Source: DATLNF01 sp035536235
Lineage (GTDB): Bacteria > Actinomycetota > Actinomycetes > BP-191
DNA length: 19,692 nt
Direction of reading: 5' to 3'
Assembly (NCBI GenBank): GCA_035536235.1
Contig: DATLOQ010000125.1
Span: 1-19,692 of the forward strand
The stretch's first letter is position 1, and every line of letters begins with the position of its first letter. The notes beneath the pieces are model-generated. The model saw only the letters and a program-made list of their open reading frames with translations, did not search any database and was not told the DNA's origin. Both the position numbers and the translations under genes were made by a program. This document shows, piece by piece, positions 7,676 through 14,028 of the stretch.

Positions 7676-8977
7676 GTGTCGCGCAGCACGCCCGTGCGGG
7701 CCTTGAGCGCATTGCGGCGGGTGGCGACGCTCTCCGTGCACACCTCGCCGCTGGACCAGCCCGGCACGGGTGACGCCGGGGGTCTGAACGTCTACGTCGT
7801 CGAGCTGTCCCGACGCCTCGCCGCGGTGGGCATCGAGGTCGACATCTTCACGCGGACCACGAGCTCGGGCCTGCCGGCCACCGTCGAGCTCGAGCCCGGG
7901 ATCACTGTGCGTCACGTCAACGCGGGACCCTTCGAGGGATTGTCCAAGAACGACCTCCCGGCGCAGCTGTGCGCCTTCACGTCCGGGGTGCTCCGTGCCG
8001 AGGCCGTTCGCGAGCCCGGCTACTACGACCTCGTGCACTCCCACTACTGGCTCTCCGGCCAGGTGGGCTGGCTGGCCTCCGAGCGTTGGCGCGTGCCGCT
8101 GGTGCACACCTTCCACACCCTGGCGCGGGTGAAGAACGCGGCACTCGCCGCCGACGACGAGCCCGAGCCGACCGCCCGGGTCATCGGCGAAGAGCAGGTC
8201 GTCGCGGCGGCGACCCGTCTCGTCGCCTCCACCGACACGGAGGCAGCCGAGCTCGTCTCTCTCTACGACGCACGACCGGATCAGGTCTGCACGATTGCTC
8301 CCGGCGTCGATCTGAACCGCTTCTCCCCTGGCCCGGGACGCGCCGAGTCCCTCGCCGCGATCGGGCTGCCCGCCGACGCCGTGCTGCTGCTCTTCGTCGG
8401 CCGGGTCCAGCCGCTGAAGGCGCCTGACGTGCTGCTGCGGGCAGCGGCCGTGCTGCTGCAGCGGGACCCGTCGCTGCGCGCCCGGCTGCGGGTCGACATC
8501 GTCGGCGGACCGTCCGGCACCGGCACCCGCGACCCGGAGAACCTCGTCCAGCTGGCGCAGTCCCTTCACCTCGGCGAGGTCGTGCGCTTCCTCGACCCCG
8601 TCCACCAGGAGCGACTCGCCGAGTTCTACCGGGCCGCTGAGGTCGTGGTCGTGCCGTCGTACAACGAGTCGTTCGGACTCGTCGCCCTGGAAGCGCAAGC
8701 TTGCGGCACCCCCGTCGTCGCGGCGCGTGTCGGTGGCCTGCGCACCGCGGTGCGGGACGGCGTGTCAGGCGTCCTCGTCGACGGCCACGACCCCGGCGAC
8801 TTCGCCGACGTGATCGCCGCACTGCTCGCGTCACCCGAGCGACGCGCGACGCTGTCTGCCGGCGCGGTTACCCACGCTGCGGGCTTCGGCTGGGCGGCCA
8901 CGGCCGAGGGCATGCTCTCGGTCTACGCCGACGCGCTGCGAGAGCACGCCGTCTCGGCTGCGGCCGGTGCCCGATGA
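7676..8977 (+). CDS. mshA: D-inositol-3-phosphate glycosyltransferase MshA
   Basis: MshA catalyses the first step of mycothiol synthesis, moving N-acetylglucosamine from UDP-GlcNAc to 1D-myo-inositol 3-phosphate in the cytoplasm. The 433-residue length fits the family. The N-terminal signature VHTSPLDQPGTGDAGGLNVY (residues 21-40) is diagnostic: this loop binds UDP and inositol phosphate. The GT-B fold's second half has LLFVGRVQPLKAPD and the GT4 retaining-enzyme segment VPSYNESFGLVALEAQACGT (about 326-345), with the E-x7-E pair. The start is GTG 7676, supported by GAGGAGG eight bases upstream; the frame runs open to 7532 but the extra 48 residues are not family-like. The stop overlaps the next start as ATGA (8974-8977), so the two genes are translationally coupled. 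The same order, mshA then ybjN-like, is found in M. tuberculosis (Rv0486-Rv0487). Confidence 0.95.
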   Translation: MSRSTPVRALSALRRVATLSVHTSPLDQPGTGDAGGLNVYVVELSRRLAAVGIEVDIFTRTTSSGLPATVELEPGITVRHVNAGPFEGLSKNDLPAQLCAFTSGVLRAEAVREPGYYDLVHSHYWLSGQVGWLASERWRVPLVHTFHTLARVKNAALAADDEPEPTARVIGEEQVVAAATRLVASTDTEAAELVSLYDARPDQVCTIAPGVDLNRFSPGPGRAESLAAIGLPADAVLLLFVGRVQPLKAPDVLLRAAAVLLQRDPSLRARLRVDIVGGPSGTGTRDPENLVQLAQSLHLGEVVRFLDPVHQERLAEFYRAAEVVVVPSYNESFGLVALEAQACGTPVVAARVGGLRTAVRDGVSGVLVDGHDPGDFADVIAALLASPERRATLSAGAVTHAAGFGWAATAEGMLSVYADALREHAVSAAAGAR

Positions 8978-9483
8978 GCGGACCGGGACCGGTCGAGCTC
9001 GAGCGGGTCCGGCTCGACAGGGTGATCAAGGCGACGCTTGACGAGCTCGAGCTGGCGTACGAGCGCACTGCCGAAGGATCCTTCCTCGTCACCCTGGTGG
9101 GTGAGCATCGGCTGCAGACCATGACCTGGCTGGTCGTCGGGGACCACTCGCTGCGCGTCGAGGCGTTCTTCATGCGCAAGCCCGAGGATAACGAAGCCGA
9201 GACCTACCGTTATCTGCTGCAGCGCAACGCCCGCACCTACGGCGTCGCCTTCTCCTGTGACGTCCTCGGCGACGTCTTCCTCACCGGTCACGTCCCGCTC
9301 GCCGCGGTGTCCGCGGCGGAAGTCGACCGGCTGCTCGGCTGCGTGCTCTCCTACTCCGACGGCACCTTCGACGCCGCCGTACGACTCGGCTTTCGCGGCT
9401 CCATCGACCGGGAGCGCGCCTACCGTGCCAAGCTCGCCGCCCAGGGCGAGCCGCTCGCCCCCAACCCCTTGCTGGATGACTAG
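8974..9483 (+). CDS. YbjN-domain protein
   Basis: The start ATG 8974 overlaps the mshA stop by four bases (ATGA). The 169-residue product has the YbjN fold layout: an N-terminal helix (LDRVIKATLDELELAYERT), a beta-rich centre (FLVTLVGEHRLQTMTWLVVG, HSLRVEAFFM), then RYLLQRNARTYGVAFSCDVLGDVFLTGHVPL and a C-terminal helix. YbjN proteins resemble type III secretion chaperones in fold; the biochemical role of the actinobacterial version next to mshA is not known. Translational coupling suggests its amount is tied to MshA. It converges with gpmA; two palindromes fill the gap. It corresponds by position to Rv0487. Confidence 0.85.
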   Translation: MSGPGPVELERVRLDRVIKATLDELELAYERTAEGSFLVTLVGEHRLQTMTWLVVGDHSLRVEAFFMRKPEDNEAETYRYLLQRNARTYGVAFSCDVLGDVFLTGHVPLAAVSAAEVDRLLGCVLSYSDGTFDAAVRLGFRGSIDRERAYRAKLAAQGEPLAPNPLLDD

Positions 9484-9485
9484 GA

Positions 9486-9519
9486 GGTCCAATTGCCCGG
9501 TTAACCGGCCAATTGGACC
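9486..9519. repeat. 34-base near-perfect palindrome A (CAATTG-ended)
   Basis: It begins two bases after the YbjN-like stop. The sequence reads the same on both strands apart from one symmetric C/C mismatch pair; outer arms are GGTCCAATTG and CAATTGGACC, and the centre is CCGGTTAACCGG. It shares CCAATTGCCCGGT with palindrome B. With no T-run it could still terminate converging transcripts, or be a dispersed repeat. Confidence 0.8.
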
Positions 9520-9541
9520 CCCTGAGGCTGCTAACAGTGTC

Positions 9542-9566
9542 CAATTGCCCGGTCACCGGGCAATTG
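9542..9566. repeat. 25-base perfect palindrome B (CAATTG-ended)
   Basis: Twelve-base arms CAATTGCCCGGT (9542-9553) and ACCGGGCAATTG (9555-9566) flank a single central C. The left part repeats palindrome A 22 bases earlier. It lies between convergent genes, 40 bases from the gpmA stop. A bidirectional terminator pair or an intergenic repeat family are both possible. Confidence 0.8.
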
Positions 9567-9605
9567 TCGGGGGGGGTACGTCGGCGTGCGGGCTGGGAGA
9601 TCGGA

Positions 9606-10433
9606 TCAGGCGTCGGCGGTGTCGTCGGGCTCGGAGTCGCGACCCATCGGCGGGGCACCGCCCAGCGAGCGCTCCTCCGCCGGCCGGCCCTGGGCCGCGA
9701 CGGCAGCGGCTGCGGCAGCGGCCGCCGCCGCATCCCCGAGATACCCCGACCGCACCGGCTGCATCCGCTCGTCGAGGGTGTAGACCAGCGGGATGCCAGT
9801 GGGGATGTTCAGCGCTGCGATGTCGTCGTCGGAGACCCCGTCGAGGTGCTTGACAAGAGCGCGCAGGGAGTTGCCGTGCGCCGCGACGAGCACGTTGTGC
9901 CCGTAGGAGAGGTCGGGTACGACGGCGTCGTACCAGTACGGCGTGATGCGGCGGACGACATCGGCCAGGCACTCCGTCGCCGGCAGCACGTCGGGCGGCA
10001 GCGCCTGGTAGCGCGGGTCGAAGCGCGGGTGGCGCTCGTCGTCGATCTCCAGCGGCGGCGGCGGGGTGTCGTAGGACCGACGCCAGGCGTGGAACTGCGC
10101 CTCGCCGTACTGCGCCAGCGTCTCGGCCTTGTCCAGGCCCTGCAGCGCGCCGTAGTGGCGCTCGTTGAGCCGCCACGACCGGCGCACCGGCACCCACAGC
10201 TGGTCGGCTTCCTCAAGGGCGAGGTTGGCGGTGCGGATCGCGCGCTTCTGCAGCGAGGTGTGCACCACGCCGATGTCGATGCCGGAGTCGGCGAGCAGCC
10301 GGCCCGCGGCACGACCTTGCTTCTCGCCGTCCTCGGTGAGGTCGACGTCGTGCCAGCCGGTGAAGCGGTTCTCGCGGTTCCAGACGCTCTCGCCGTGGCG
10401 CAACAGCACCAGAGTGGACGATGGCGGCGTCAC
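9606..10433 (-). CDS. gpmA: 2,3-bisphosphoglycerate-dependent phosphoglycerate mutase
   Basis: GpmA interconverts 3- and 2-phosphoglycerate in glycolysis and gluconeogenesis. The histidine-phosphatase signature LVLLRHGESVWN gives the phosphorylated His13; NERHYGALQG (90-99) carries the acid/base Glu and the phosphoglycerate contacts; AAHGNSLRALVKHL holds the second His (186). The frame is open upstream to 10589 inside phoU. I chose GTG 10433 because homology starts about six residues later and it lies 13 nt after the phoU stop, although its ribosome binding site is weak. Beyond the usual end (GYLGD, about residue 234) it has a 41-residue tail with ten consecutive alanines and an acidic end, which is not part of the enzyme fold. 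It is probably expressed from the phoU promoter. Confidence 0.93.
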   Translation of the reverse strand: MTPPSSTLVLLRHGESVWNRENRFTGWHDVDLTEDGEKQGRAAGRLLADSGIDIGVVHTSLQKRAIRTANLALEEADQLWVPVRRSWRLNERHYGALQGLDKAETLAQYGEAQFHAWRRSYDTPPPPLEIDDERHPRFDPRYQALPPDVLPATECLADVVRRITPYWYDAVVPDLSYGHNVLVAAHGNSLRALVKHLDGVSDDDIAALNIPTGIPLVYTLDERMQPVRSGYLGDAAAAAAAAAAVAAQGRPAEERSLGGAPPMGRDSEPDDTADA

Positions 10434-10446
10434 GGGAAGACCAGTG

Positions 10447-11097
10447 TCATGAGGAATGGACCCGCTCGCCGGTGACCAGGTAGACGACCCGCCGGGCAAG
10501 CGACACAGCATGGTCGGCGAAGCGCTCGTAGTAGCGCCCCGCCAACGTGATGTCGACGGCGCACTCGACGCTGTCCGTCCACTCGTCATCCAGGAGGGCC
10601 GTGAACAGGGTGCGGTGCAGCTCGTCCATCGCGTCGTCGTCGGTCTCGAGCTCGGCAGCGAGGGCGACGTCGCGGTTGGCGATGCAGTCGCCGGCCTTGC
10701 TCATGATGAGCTGGGCCACCTGACCCATCTCGAGGATGGTCGAGCGGAGCTGCTGCGGCACAGCGGAGTTGGGGTAGCGGCGGCGGGCGATCTTGGCGAC
10801 GTGCAGCGCCAGGTCGCCCGAGCGCTCCAGATCGGCGACCATCCGCAGTGATGTCACGAGGATCCGCAGGTCGCCGGCGACCGGCTGCTGCCGGGCGAGC
10901 AGGGTGAACGCCAGCTCCTCGGTGTCGTGGTAGACGGCGTCGATCACGACGTCGCCGGCAATGACCGCCTCGGCTATCGCGAGGTCCGCATCGAGAAGCG
11001 CGGTGGTCGCGCGCCCCATTGCCGAGCCGGTCAGCGACGTCAGCTCGACCAGACGCTGGGTGATGGCGTCGAGATCCTCGTGATAGGCGTCGCGCAC
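10447..11097 (-). CDS. phoU: Phosphate signalling protein PhoU
   Basis: The 216-residue product from GTG 11097 begins RDAYHEDLDAI, the usual actinobacterial PhoU start, with a strong GAGGAGG (bases 11112-11106) eight bases upstream. It has the two tandem three-helix PhoU repeats, with metal-binding E/D-x3-D-like motifs in LRMVADLERSGDLALHVAK (first repeat) and RYYERFADHAVSLARR (second). PhoU damps signalling from the Pst transporter to the phosphate sensor kinase; here that is presumably SenX3, encoded divergently 131 bases away. Its promoter overlaps a candidate PHO box, so it is likely induced by RegX3 when phosphate is scarce. gpmA follows 13 nt downstream. No pst genes are in the window. 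Confidence 0.93.
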   Translation of the reverse strand: MRDAYHEDLDAITQRLVELTSLTGSAMGRATTALLDADLAIAEAVIAGDVVIDAVYHDTEELAFTLLARQQPVAGDLRILVTSLRMVADLERSGDLALHVAKIARRRYPNSAVPQQLRSTILEMGQVAQLIMSKAGDCIANRDVALAAELETDDDAMDELHRTLFTALLDDEWTDSVECAVDITLAGRYYERFADHAVSLARRVVYLVTGERVHSS

Positions 11098-11129
11098 AGC
11101 GGGTGCCTCCTCAGGGCCCAGGACGGCAC

Positions 11130-11135
11130 AGCGTA
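11130..11135 (-). promoter_or_regulatory. Candidate -10 hexamer (TACGCT) for phoU
   Basis: On the minus strand TACGCT lies 33 bases before the phoU start codon, leaving room for the GAGGAGG site. At a 17-base spacing the -35 position falls inside the second PHO-box unit. Confidence 0.4.
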
Positions 11136-11145
11136 GCGGGCGTCC

Positions 11146-11167
11146 AGGCGGCGAACGCTGCATGAAC
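11146..11167 (-). promoter_or_regulatory. Candidate PHO box (RegX3/PhoP site), two 11-base direct-repeat units
   Basis: On the minus strand two adjacent 11-base units, GTTCATGCAGC (11167-11157) and GTTCGCCGCCT (11156-11146), each begin with a version of the GTTCACC heptamer. Actinobacterial PHO boxes are direct repeats of exactly this period. The second unit covers the -35 position of the putative phoU promoter. The site lies between phoU and senX3, where PhoP/RegX3 autoregulation is known in Streptomyces and mycobacteria. Confidence 0.5.
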
Positions 11168-11215
11168 AACGCACCTCAGTGCCCTTTGACGTGCAGCCGA
11201 CGCGGGCACCCGCCG

Positions 11216-11221
11216 TACCAT
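11216..11221 (+). promoter_or_regulatory. Candidate -10 hexamer (TACCAT) of a leaderless senX3 promoter
   Basis: TACCAT is followed by seven bases and then the GTG of senX3 at 11229, and no Shine-Dalgarno is present in between. This is the same geometry as at three other genes in the window. No standard -35 at 16-18 bases was seen. Confidence 0.45.
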
Positions 11222-11228
11222 CGGGTGC

Positions 11229-12371
11229 GTGACCGCTGTCCTCGCGTTGCTCATCGGCGCACTCGTCGGTGCAGCAGTGGCCTGGATGATCCGGGGTCGC
11301 CGCGTGCCGGCGGATGCCGTTGCCACCGAGATCCCGCCGCAGCTGCCGCCGCGGGTCCTCGAGGAGGCCCTGTCGACGCTGGCTGCGGGTGCCGTGGTCC
11401 TCGACGGGCGGGACCGCGTCGTGCTGGCCAACCGCACCGCGGAGGAGCTCAAGCTGGTCCGCGGCCGCGGGCTCGCCATCCCGGCGCTGGGGCGCCTGGT
11501 GGCCGACCTGCGCCGCAGCGGGCGGCCGGCCGAGGTCGAGCTGGACATGCCGGGGGGCCCTGACCTCGCCGCAGTACGGGTGCGGGCTGCCCTGGCCGGT
11601 ACGACGGGGCACGCCGTCCTGCTGGTCGACGACATCACCGAGGCGCGACGGGTCGAGGCGGTGCGCCGTGACTTCGTCGCCAACGTCTCGCACGAGCTCA
11701 AGACGCCGGTCGGTGCGCTGGCCCTGCTGGCCGAGGCGATCCATGACGGCGAGGGCGACGCGGAGACCGTACGACGTTTCGCCGGGCGCATGGTGCACGA
11801 GGCCGGCCGGCTCAGCCGCCTGGTGCAGGAGCTCATCGACCTGTCCCGGCTGCAGGGAGCGGAAGCGTCCCCGGCCGCGACCGTCGTGCGCATCGATCAC
11901 GTCGTGCGCGAGGCCGTGGACCGCAGCCGGCTGCGCGCCGACGCGAAGCAGATCACGCTCTCGGCAGAGAGTGATCTGGCGCTGGAGGTGCGCGGGGATG
12001 AGAGCCAGCTGGTCACCGCGATCGGCAACCTGCTGGACAACGCGATCGCCTACTCCGCCCCCGGCACCCGCGTCGCTCTCGGCGTACGTCGGCGCGACGA
12101 CGTCGTCGAGGTGACGGTCACCGATGAAGGCATCGGGATCGCCTCCGACGATCTCGAGCGGATCTTCGAGCGCTTCTATCGGGCCGACCCGGCCCGCTCG
12201 CGCGAGACCGGGGGCACCGGCCTGGGGCTGGCGATCGTCAAGCACATCGCCGGCAACCACGGCGGTCGGGTCACCGTGTGGAGCGTGGAGGGCACCGGCT
12301 CCACGTTCACCGTGCACCTGCCGCTCGTCATCGACGAGGCGCGCACCGACCGAGAGGCCGTCCTGTCATGA
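11229..12371 (+). CDS. senX3: Sensor histidine kinase SenX3 (phosphate-responsive, PhoR-like)
   Basis: The 380-residue kinase has one clear N-terminal membrane span (about residues 4-21), then a PAS-like domain (about 45-140, ALSTLAAGAVVLDGRDRVVLANR). The transmitter follows: H-box DFVANVSHELKTPVGAL with phospho-accepting His155, N-box GNLLDNAIAYS (266-276), G1 DEGIGIA (299-305), F-box FERFYR and G2 GGTGLGLAIV (328-337). With a single span and no periplasmic loop, sensing must be intracellular or through partners such as PhoU. GTG 11229 is chosen because the membrane segment begins at once and a leaderless-type -10 fits. The stop overlaps the regX3 start (ATGA, 12368-12371). It is divergent from phoU. 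Confidence 0.93.
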   Translation: MTAVLALLIGALVGAAVAWMIRGRRVPADAVATEIPPQLPPRVLEEALSTLAAGAVVLDGRDRVVLANRTAEELKLVRGRGLAIPALGRLVADLRRSGRPAEVELDMPGGPDLAAVRVRAALAGTTGHAVLLVDDITEARRVEAVRRDFVANVSHELKTPVGALALLAEAIHDGEGDAETVRRFAGRMVHEAGRLSRLVQELIDLSRLQGAEASPAATVVRIDHVVREAVDRSRLRADAKQITLSAESDLALEVRGDESQLVTAIGNLLDNAIAYSAPGTRVALGVRRRDDVVEVTVTDEGIGIASDDLERIFERFYRADPARSRETGGTGLGLAIVKHIAGNHGGRVTVWSVEGTGSTFTVHLPLVIDEARTDREAVLS

Positions 12372-13048
12372 CCCGCGTGCTCGTGGTTGAGGACGAGGAG
12401 TCTTTCTCGGAGGCGTTGTCGTTTCTGCTCCGCCGCGAGGGCTTCGAGGTGGGCATCGCCACCACGGGCCCCGACGCGTTGACCGAGTTCGACCGCTCCG
12501 GCGCCGACCTGGTCCTCCTCGACCTGATGCTGCCGGGCATCTCCGGCACCGAGGTGTGCCGGACGCTGCGGGCGAAGTCGGGTGTGCCCATCATCATGCT
12601 CACCGCCCGCGACTCCGAGATCGACAAGGTGGTGGGCCTCGAGATCGGCGCGGACGACTACGTCACCAAGCCGTTCTCCTCCCGCGAGCTCGTCGCCCGC
12701 ATTCGCGCGGTGCTGCGCCGTCGTGGGGAGGAAGAGGAGCTGCTGCCCGCCGTGCTCGAAGGCGGTCCGGTGCGGATGGACGTCGAGCGCCACACGGTGA
12801 CCGTGGGCGGTGCCGCGGTGTCGTTGCCGCTCAAGGAGTTCGAGCTGCTCGAGCTGCTGCTGCGCAACGCCGGCCGGGTGCTCACCCGCGGCCAGCTCAT
12901 CGACCGGGTCTGGGGAGCCGACTACGTCGGCGATACCAAGACGCTCGACGTGCATGTCAAGAGACTGCGCAGCAAGATCGAGCCGGACCCGGCGGTCCCG
13001 CGCTACCTGCTGACGGTGCGCGGCTTGGGTTACAAGCTCGAGGTGTAG
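12368..13048 (+). CDS. regX3: Response regulator RegX3 (OmpR/PhoB family)
   Basis: The 226-residue regulator has a receiver domain (1-120) with the acidic pair Asp9/Glu10, phospho-accepting Asp52 in LLDLMLPG, the Thr of MLTARD and the Lys of YVTKPF. The C-terminal winged-helix domain (about 130-226) ends with VHVKRLRSKIEPD and LLTVRGLGYKLEV, typical of the OmpR/PhoB DNA-binding wing. ATG 12368 overlaps the senX3 stop, so the pair is translationally coupled. In actinobacteria this regulator, phosphorylated by SenX3 under low phosphate, activates pst, phoA-type and phoU genes through GTTCACC direct repeats; the candidate box at 11146-11167 would make it autoregulatory. Confidence 0.95.
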   Translation: MTRVLVVEDEESFSEALSFLLRREGFEVGIATTGPDALTEFDRSGADLVLLDLMLPGISGTEVCRTLRAKSGVPIIMLTARDSEIDKVVGLEIGADDYVTKPFSSRELVARIRAVLRRRGEEEELLPAVLEGGPVRMDVERHTVTVGGAAVSLPLKEFELLELLLRNAGRVLTRGQLIDRVWGADYVGDTKTLDVHVKRLRSKIEPDPAVPRYLLTVRGLGYKLEV

Positions 13049-13090
13049 CGCTACGTCGCCGCACTCCCACCCGCCGCGCACTCCCAGCCC

Positions 13091-13141
13091 CTGATCTTGC
13101 TGCCGTGATCCACAACTTGTGGACAGGGGCAGCAAGATCAG
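13091..13141. repeat. Nested palindrome: 14-bp outer arms with inner 7-bp palindrome
   Basis: Outer arms CTGATCTTGCTGCC (13091-13104) and GGCAGCAAGATCAG (13128-13141) are perfect complements. Between them TCCACAA (13109-13115) and TTGTGGA (13117-13123) form a second hairpin around one C. It lies between the convergent regX3 and Cys-rich genes. It may act as a bidirectional terminator; its TTGTGGA and GCAGCAAGATC words also look like a dispersed actinobacterial intergenic repeat, which I recall only in general terms. Confidence 0.8.
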
Positions 13142-13145
13142 CAGT

Positions 13146-13160
13146 TGGTGGTGGTGGTGG
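13146..13160. repeat. (TGG)5 trinucleotide tract
   Basis: Five uninterrupted TGG units lie just after the nested palindrome and 18 bases before the stop of the minus-strand Cys-rich gene. It is non-coding in either annotated gene. Confidence 0.7.
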
Positions 13161-13177
13161 TGCCGGCCCGTTCTCTG

Positions 13178-13945
13178 TCAGGCCGGGATGATGGGGAGCA
13201 GGGCTCGGCCGGGCTGCTCGGCCGGGTGCACTGCGAGGGAGCCCTGCCGCTGCCGCAGCGCGCAGATCCGGGCCAGCTCGGCGTACGCCGGCGCGCCCAT
13301 GATCTCCGTCAGCTCTGGACCGTAGGTGAGGTAGAGCGAATCGCCCTGCTGGTGCGCGGCCGAGGACTCCGTGCACCACCAATGCAGGTCGTGGCCGCCT
13401 TCACCCCACCCGCGCCGGTCGAACTCGGTGATGGTGGTGACCAGCACCTGGGTCTCGTCCAGGCGGTCGACCCACTCCGCCTCGCGCTTGATCGGCAGCT
13501 GCCAGCACACGTCGGGCTTGGTCTCGAGCGGGTGCATCCCGCGCCGCAGCGCCATCGCGTGCAGCGCGCAGCCCTGTCCGCCGGCGAAGCCGGGCCGGTT
13601 CAAGAAGACGCACGCGCCCTCGTGGCGAGCAGTGCGCTTGCGGCCGTCCTCGACTTCCGTGATGCCGAGCTTGCGCCCGACCGATCGCAGCTGCCAGTCC
13701 TCCTTGGTGAGCTCCGCGGCGAAGCGGCGGACTCGCTTCTCGTCGGCCTTGTCGGAGAAGTGGGCGCCGTGGCTGCAGCAGCCGTCGTCCGGGCGTCCGG
13801 CGACGACGCCGTGACAGCCGCGGCCGTAGATGCAGCCCCAGGTGGAGAGCAGCCAGGTGAGGTCACAGCGGAACTCGTGCTCCGGATCCACCGGGTCGGG
13901 GAAGGTGATCCACTCCCGGGCGAAGTCCAGGTCGACGGGCGCCAC
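13178..13945 (-). CDS. Conserved Cys-rich protein, Rv0495c-like
   Basis: The 255-residue product starts at GTG 13945 with GAGAGG six bases upstream. It has ten cysteines; the N-terminal set (Cys27, 38, 44, 56, 57 in FRCDLTWLLSTWGC, GRGCHG and DDGCCSHGAHFSD) and Cys112, 126, 147 and 191 lie in conserved-looking blocks, which suggests a zinc or iron-sulfur site of the YkgJ/DUF3109 kind. By position between regX3 and ppx it corresponds to M. tuberculosis Rv0495c, a protein of unknown function. No signal peptide or membrane segment is seen, so it is cytoplasmic. It is convergent with regX3 and divergent from ppx. The metal-centre reading is inference from cysteine spacing. Confidence 0.75.
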   Translation of the reverse strand: MAPVDLDFAREWITFPDPVDPEHEFRCDLTWLLSTWGCIYGRGCHGVVAGRPDDGCCSHGAHFSDKADEKRVRRFAAELTKEDWQLRSVGRKLGITEVEDGRKRTARHEGACVFLNRPGFAGGQGCALHAMALRRGMHPLETKPDVCWQLPIKREAEWVDRLDETQVLVTTITEFDRRGWGEGGHDLHWWCTESSAAHQQGDSLYLTYGPELTEIMGAPAYAELARICALRQRQGSLAVHPAEQPGRALLPIIPA

Positions 13946-13981
13946 TGTGTTCCTCTCGTCACGGCGGTCACGTGCGGATGC

Positions 13982-14003
13982 ACCATAGGTGACCGGGGTG
14001 AAC
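13982..14003 (-). promoter_or_regulatory. Candidate promoter of the Cys-rich gene with GTTCACC-like words
   Basis: On the minus strand TATGGT (13987-13982) resembles a -10 element 37 bases before the start codon. Just upstream lie GTTCACC (14003-13997) and GGTCACC (13994-13988), nine bases apart. The words match PHO-box heptamers but the period is not the usual eleven, so regulation by RegX3 is only a possibility. Confidence 0.3.
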
Positions 14004-14015
14004 GGCGTATGCCGA

Positions 14016-14021
14016 TAGCGT
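14016..14021 (+). promoter_or_regulatory. Candidate -10 hexamer (TAGCGT) of a leaderless ppx promoter
   Basis: TAGCGT is followed by exactly seven bases and then ATG 14029. There is no Shine-Dalgarno. A GTG at 14020 is in frame but lies inside the hexamer. Confidence 0.5.
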
Positions 14022-14028
14022 GCAGCGC

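Noticed and set aside
10434..10589. Upstream start for gpmA inside phoU
   Set aside because: The extra 52 residues are the phoU gene read in another frame and have no similarity to mutases.
13146..13160. TGG tract as a phase-variation switch
   Set aside because: It lies outside the coding frames and away from any promoter found, with only five units; no evidence for switching.
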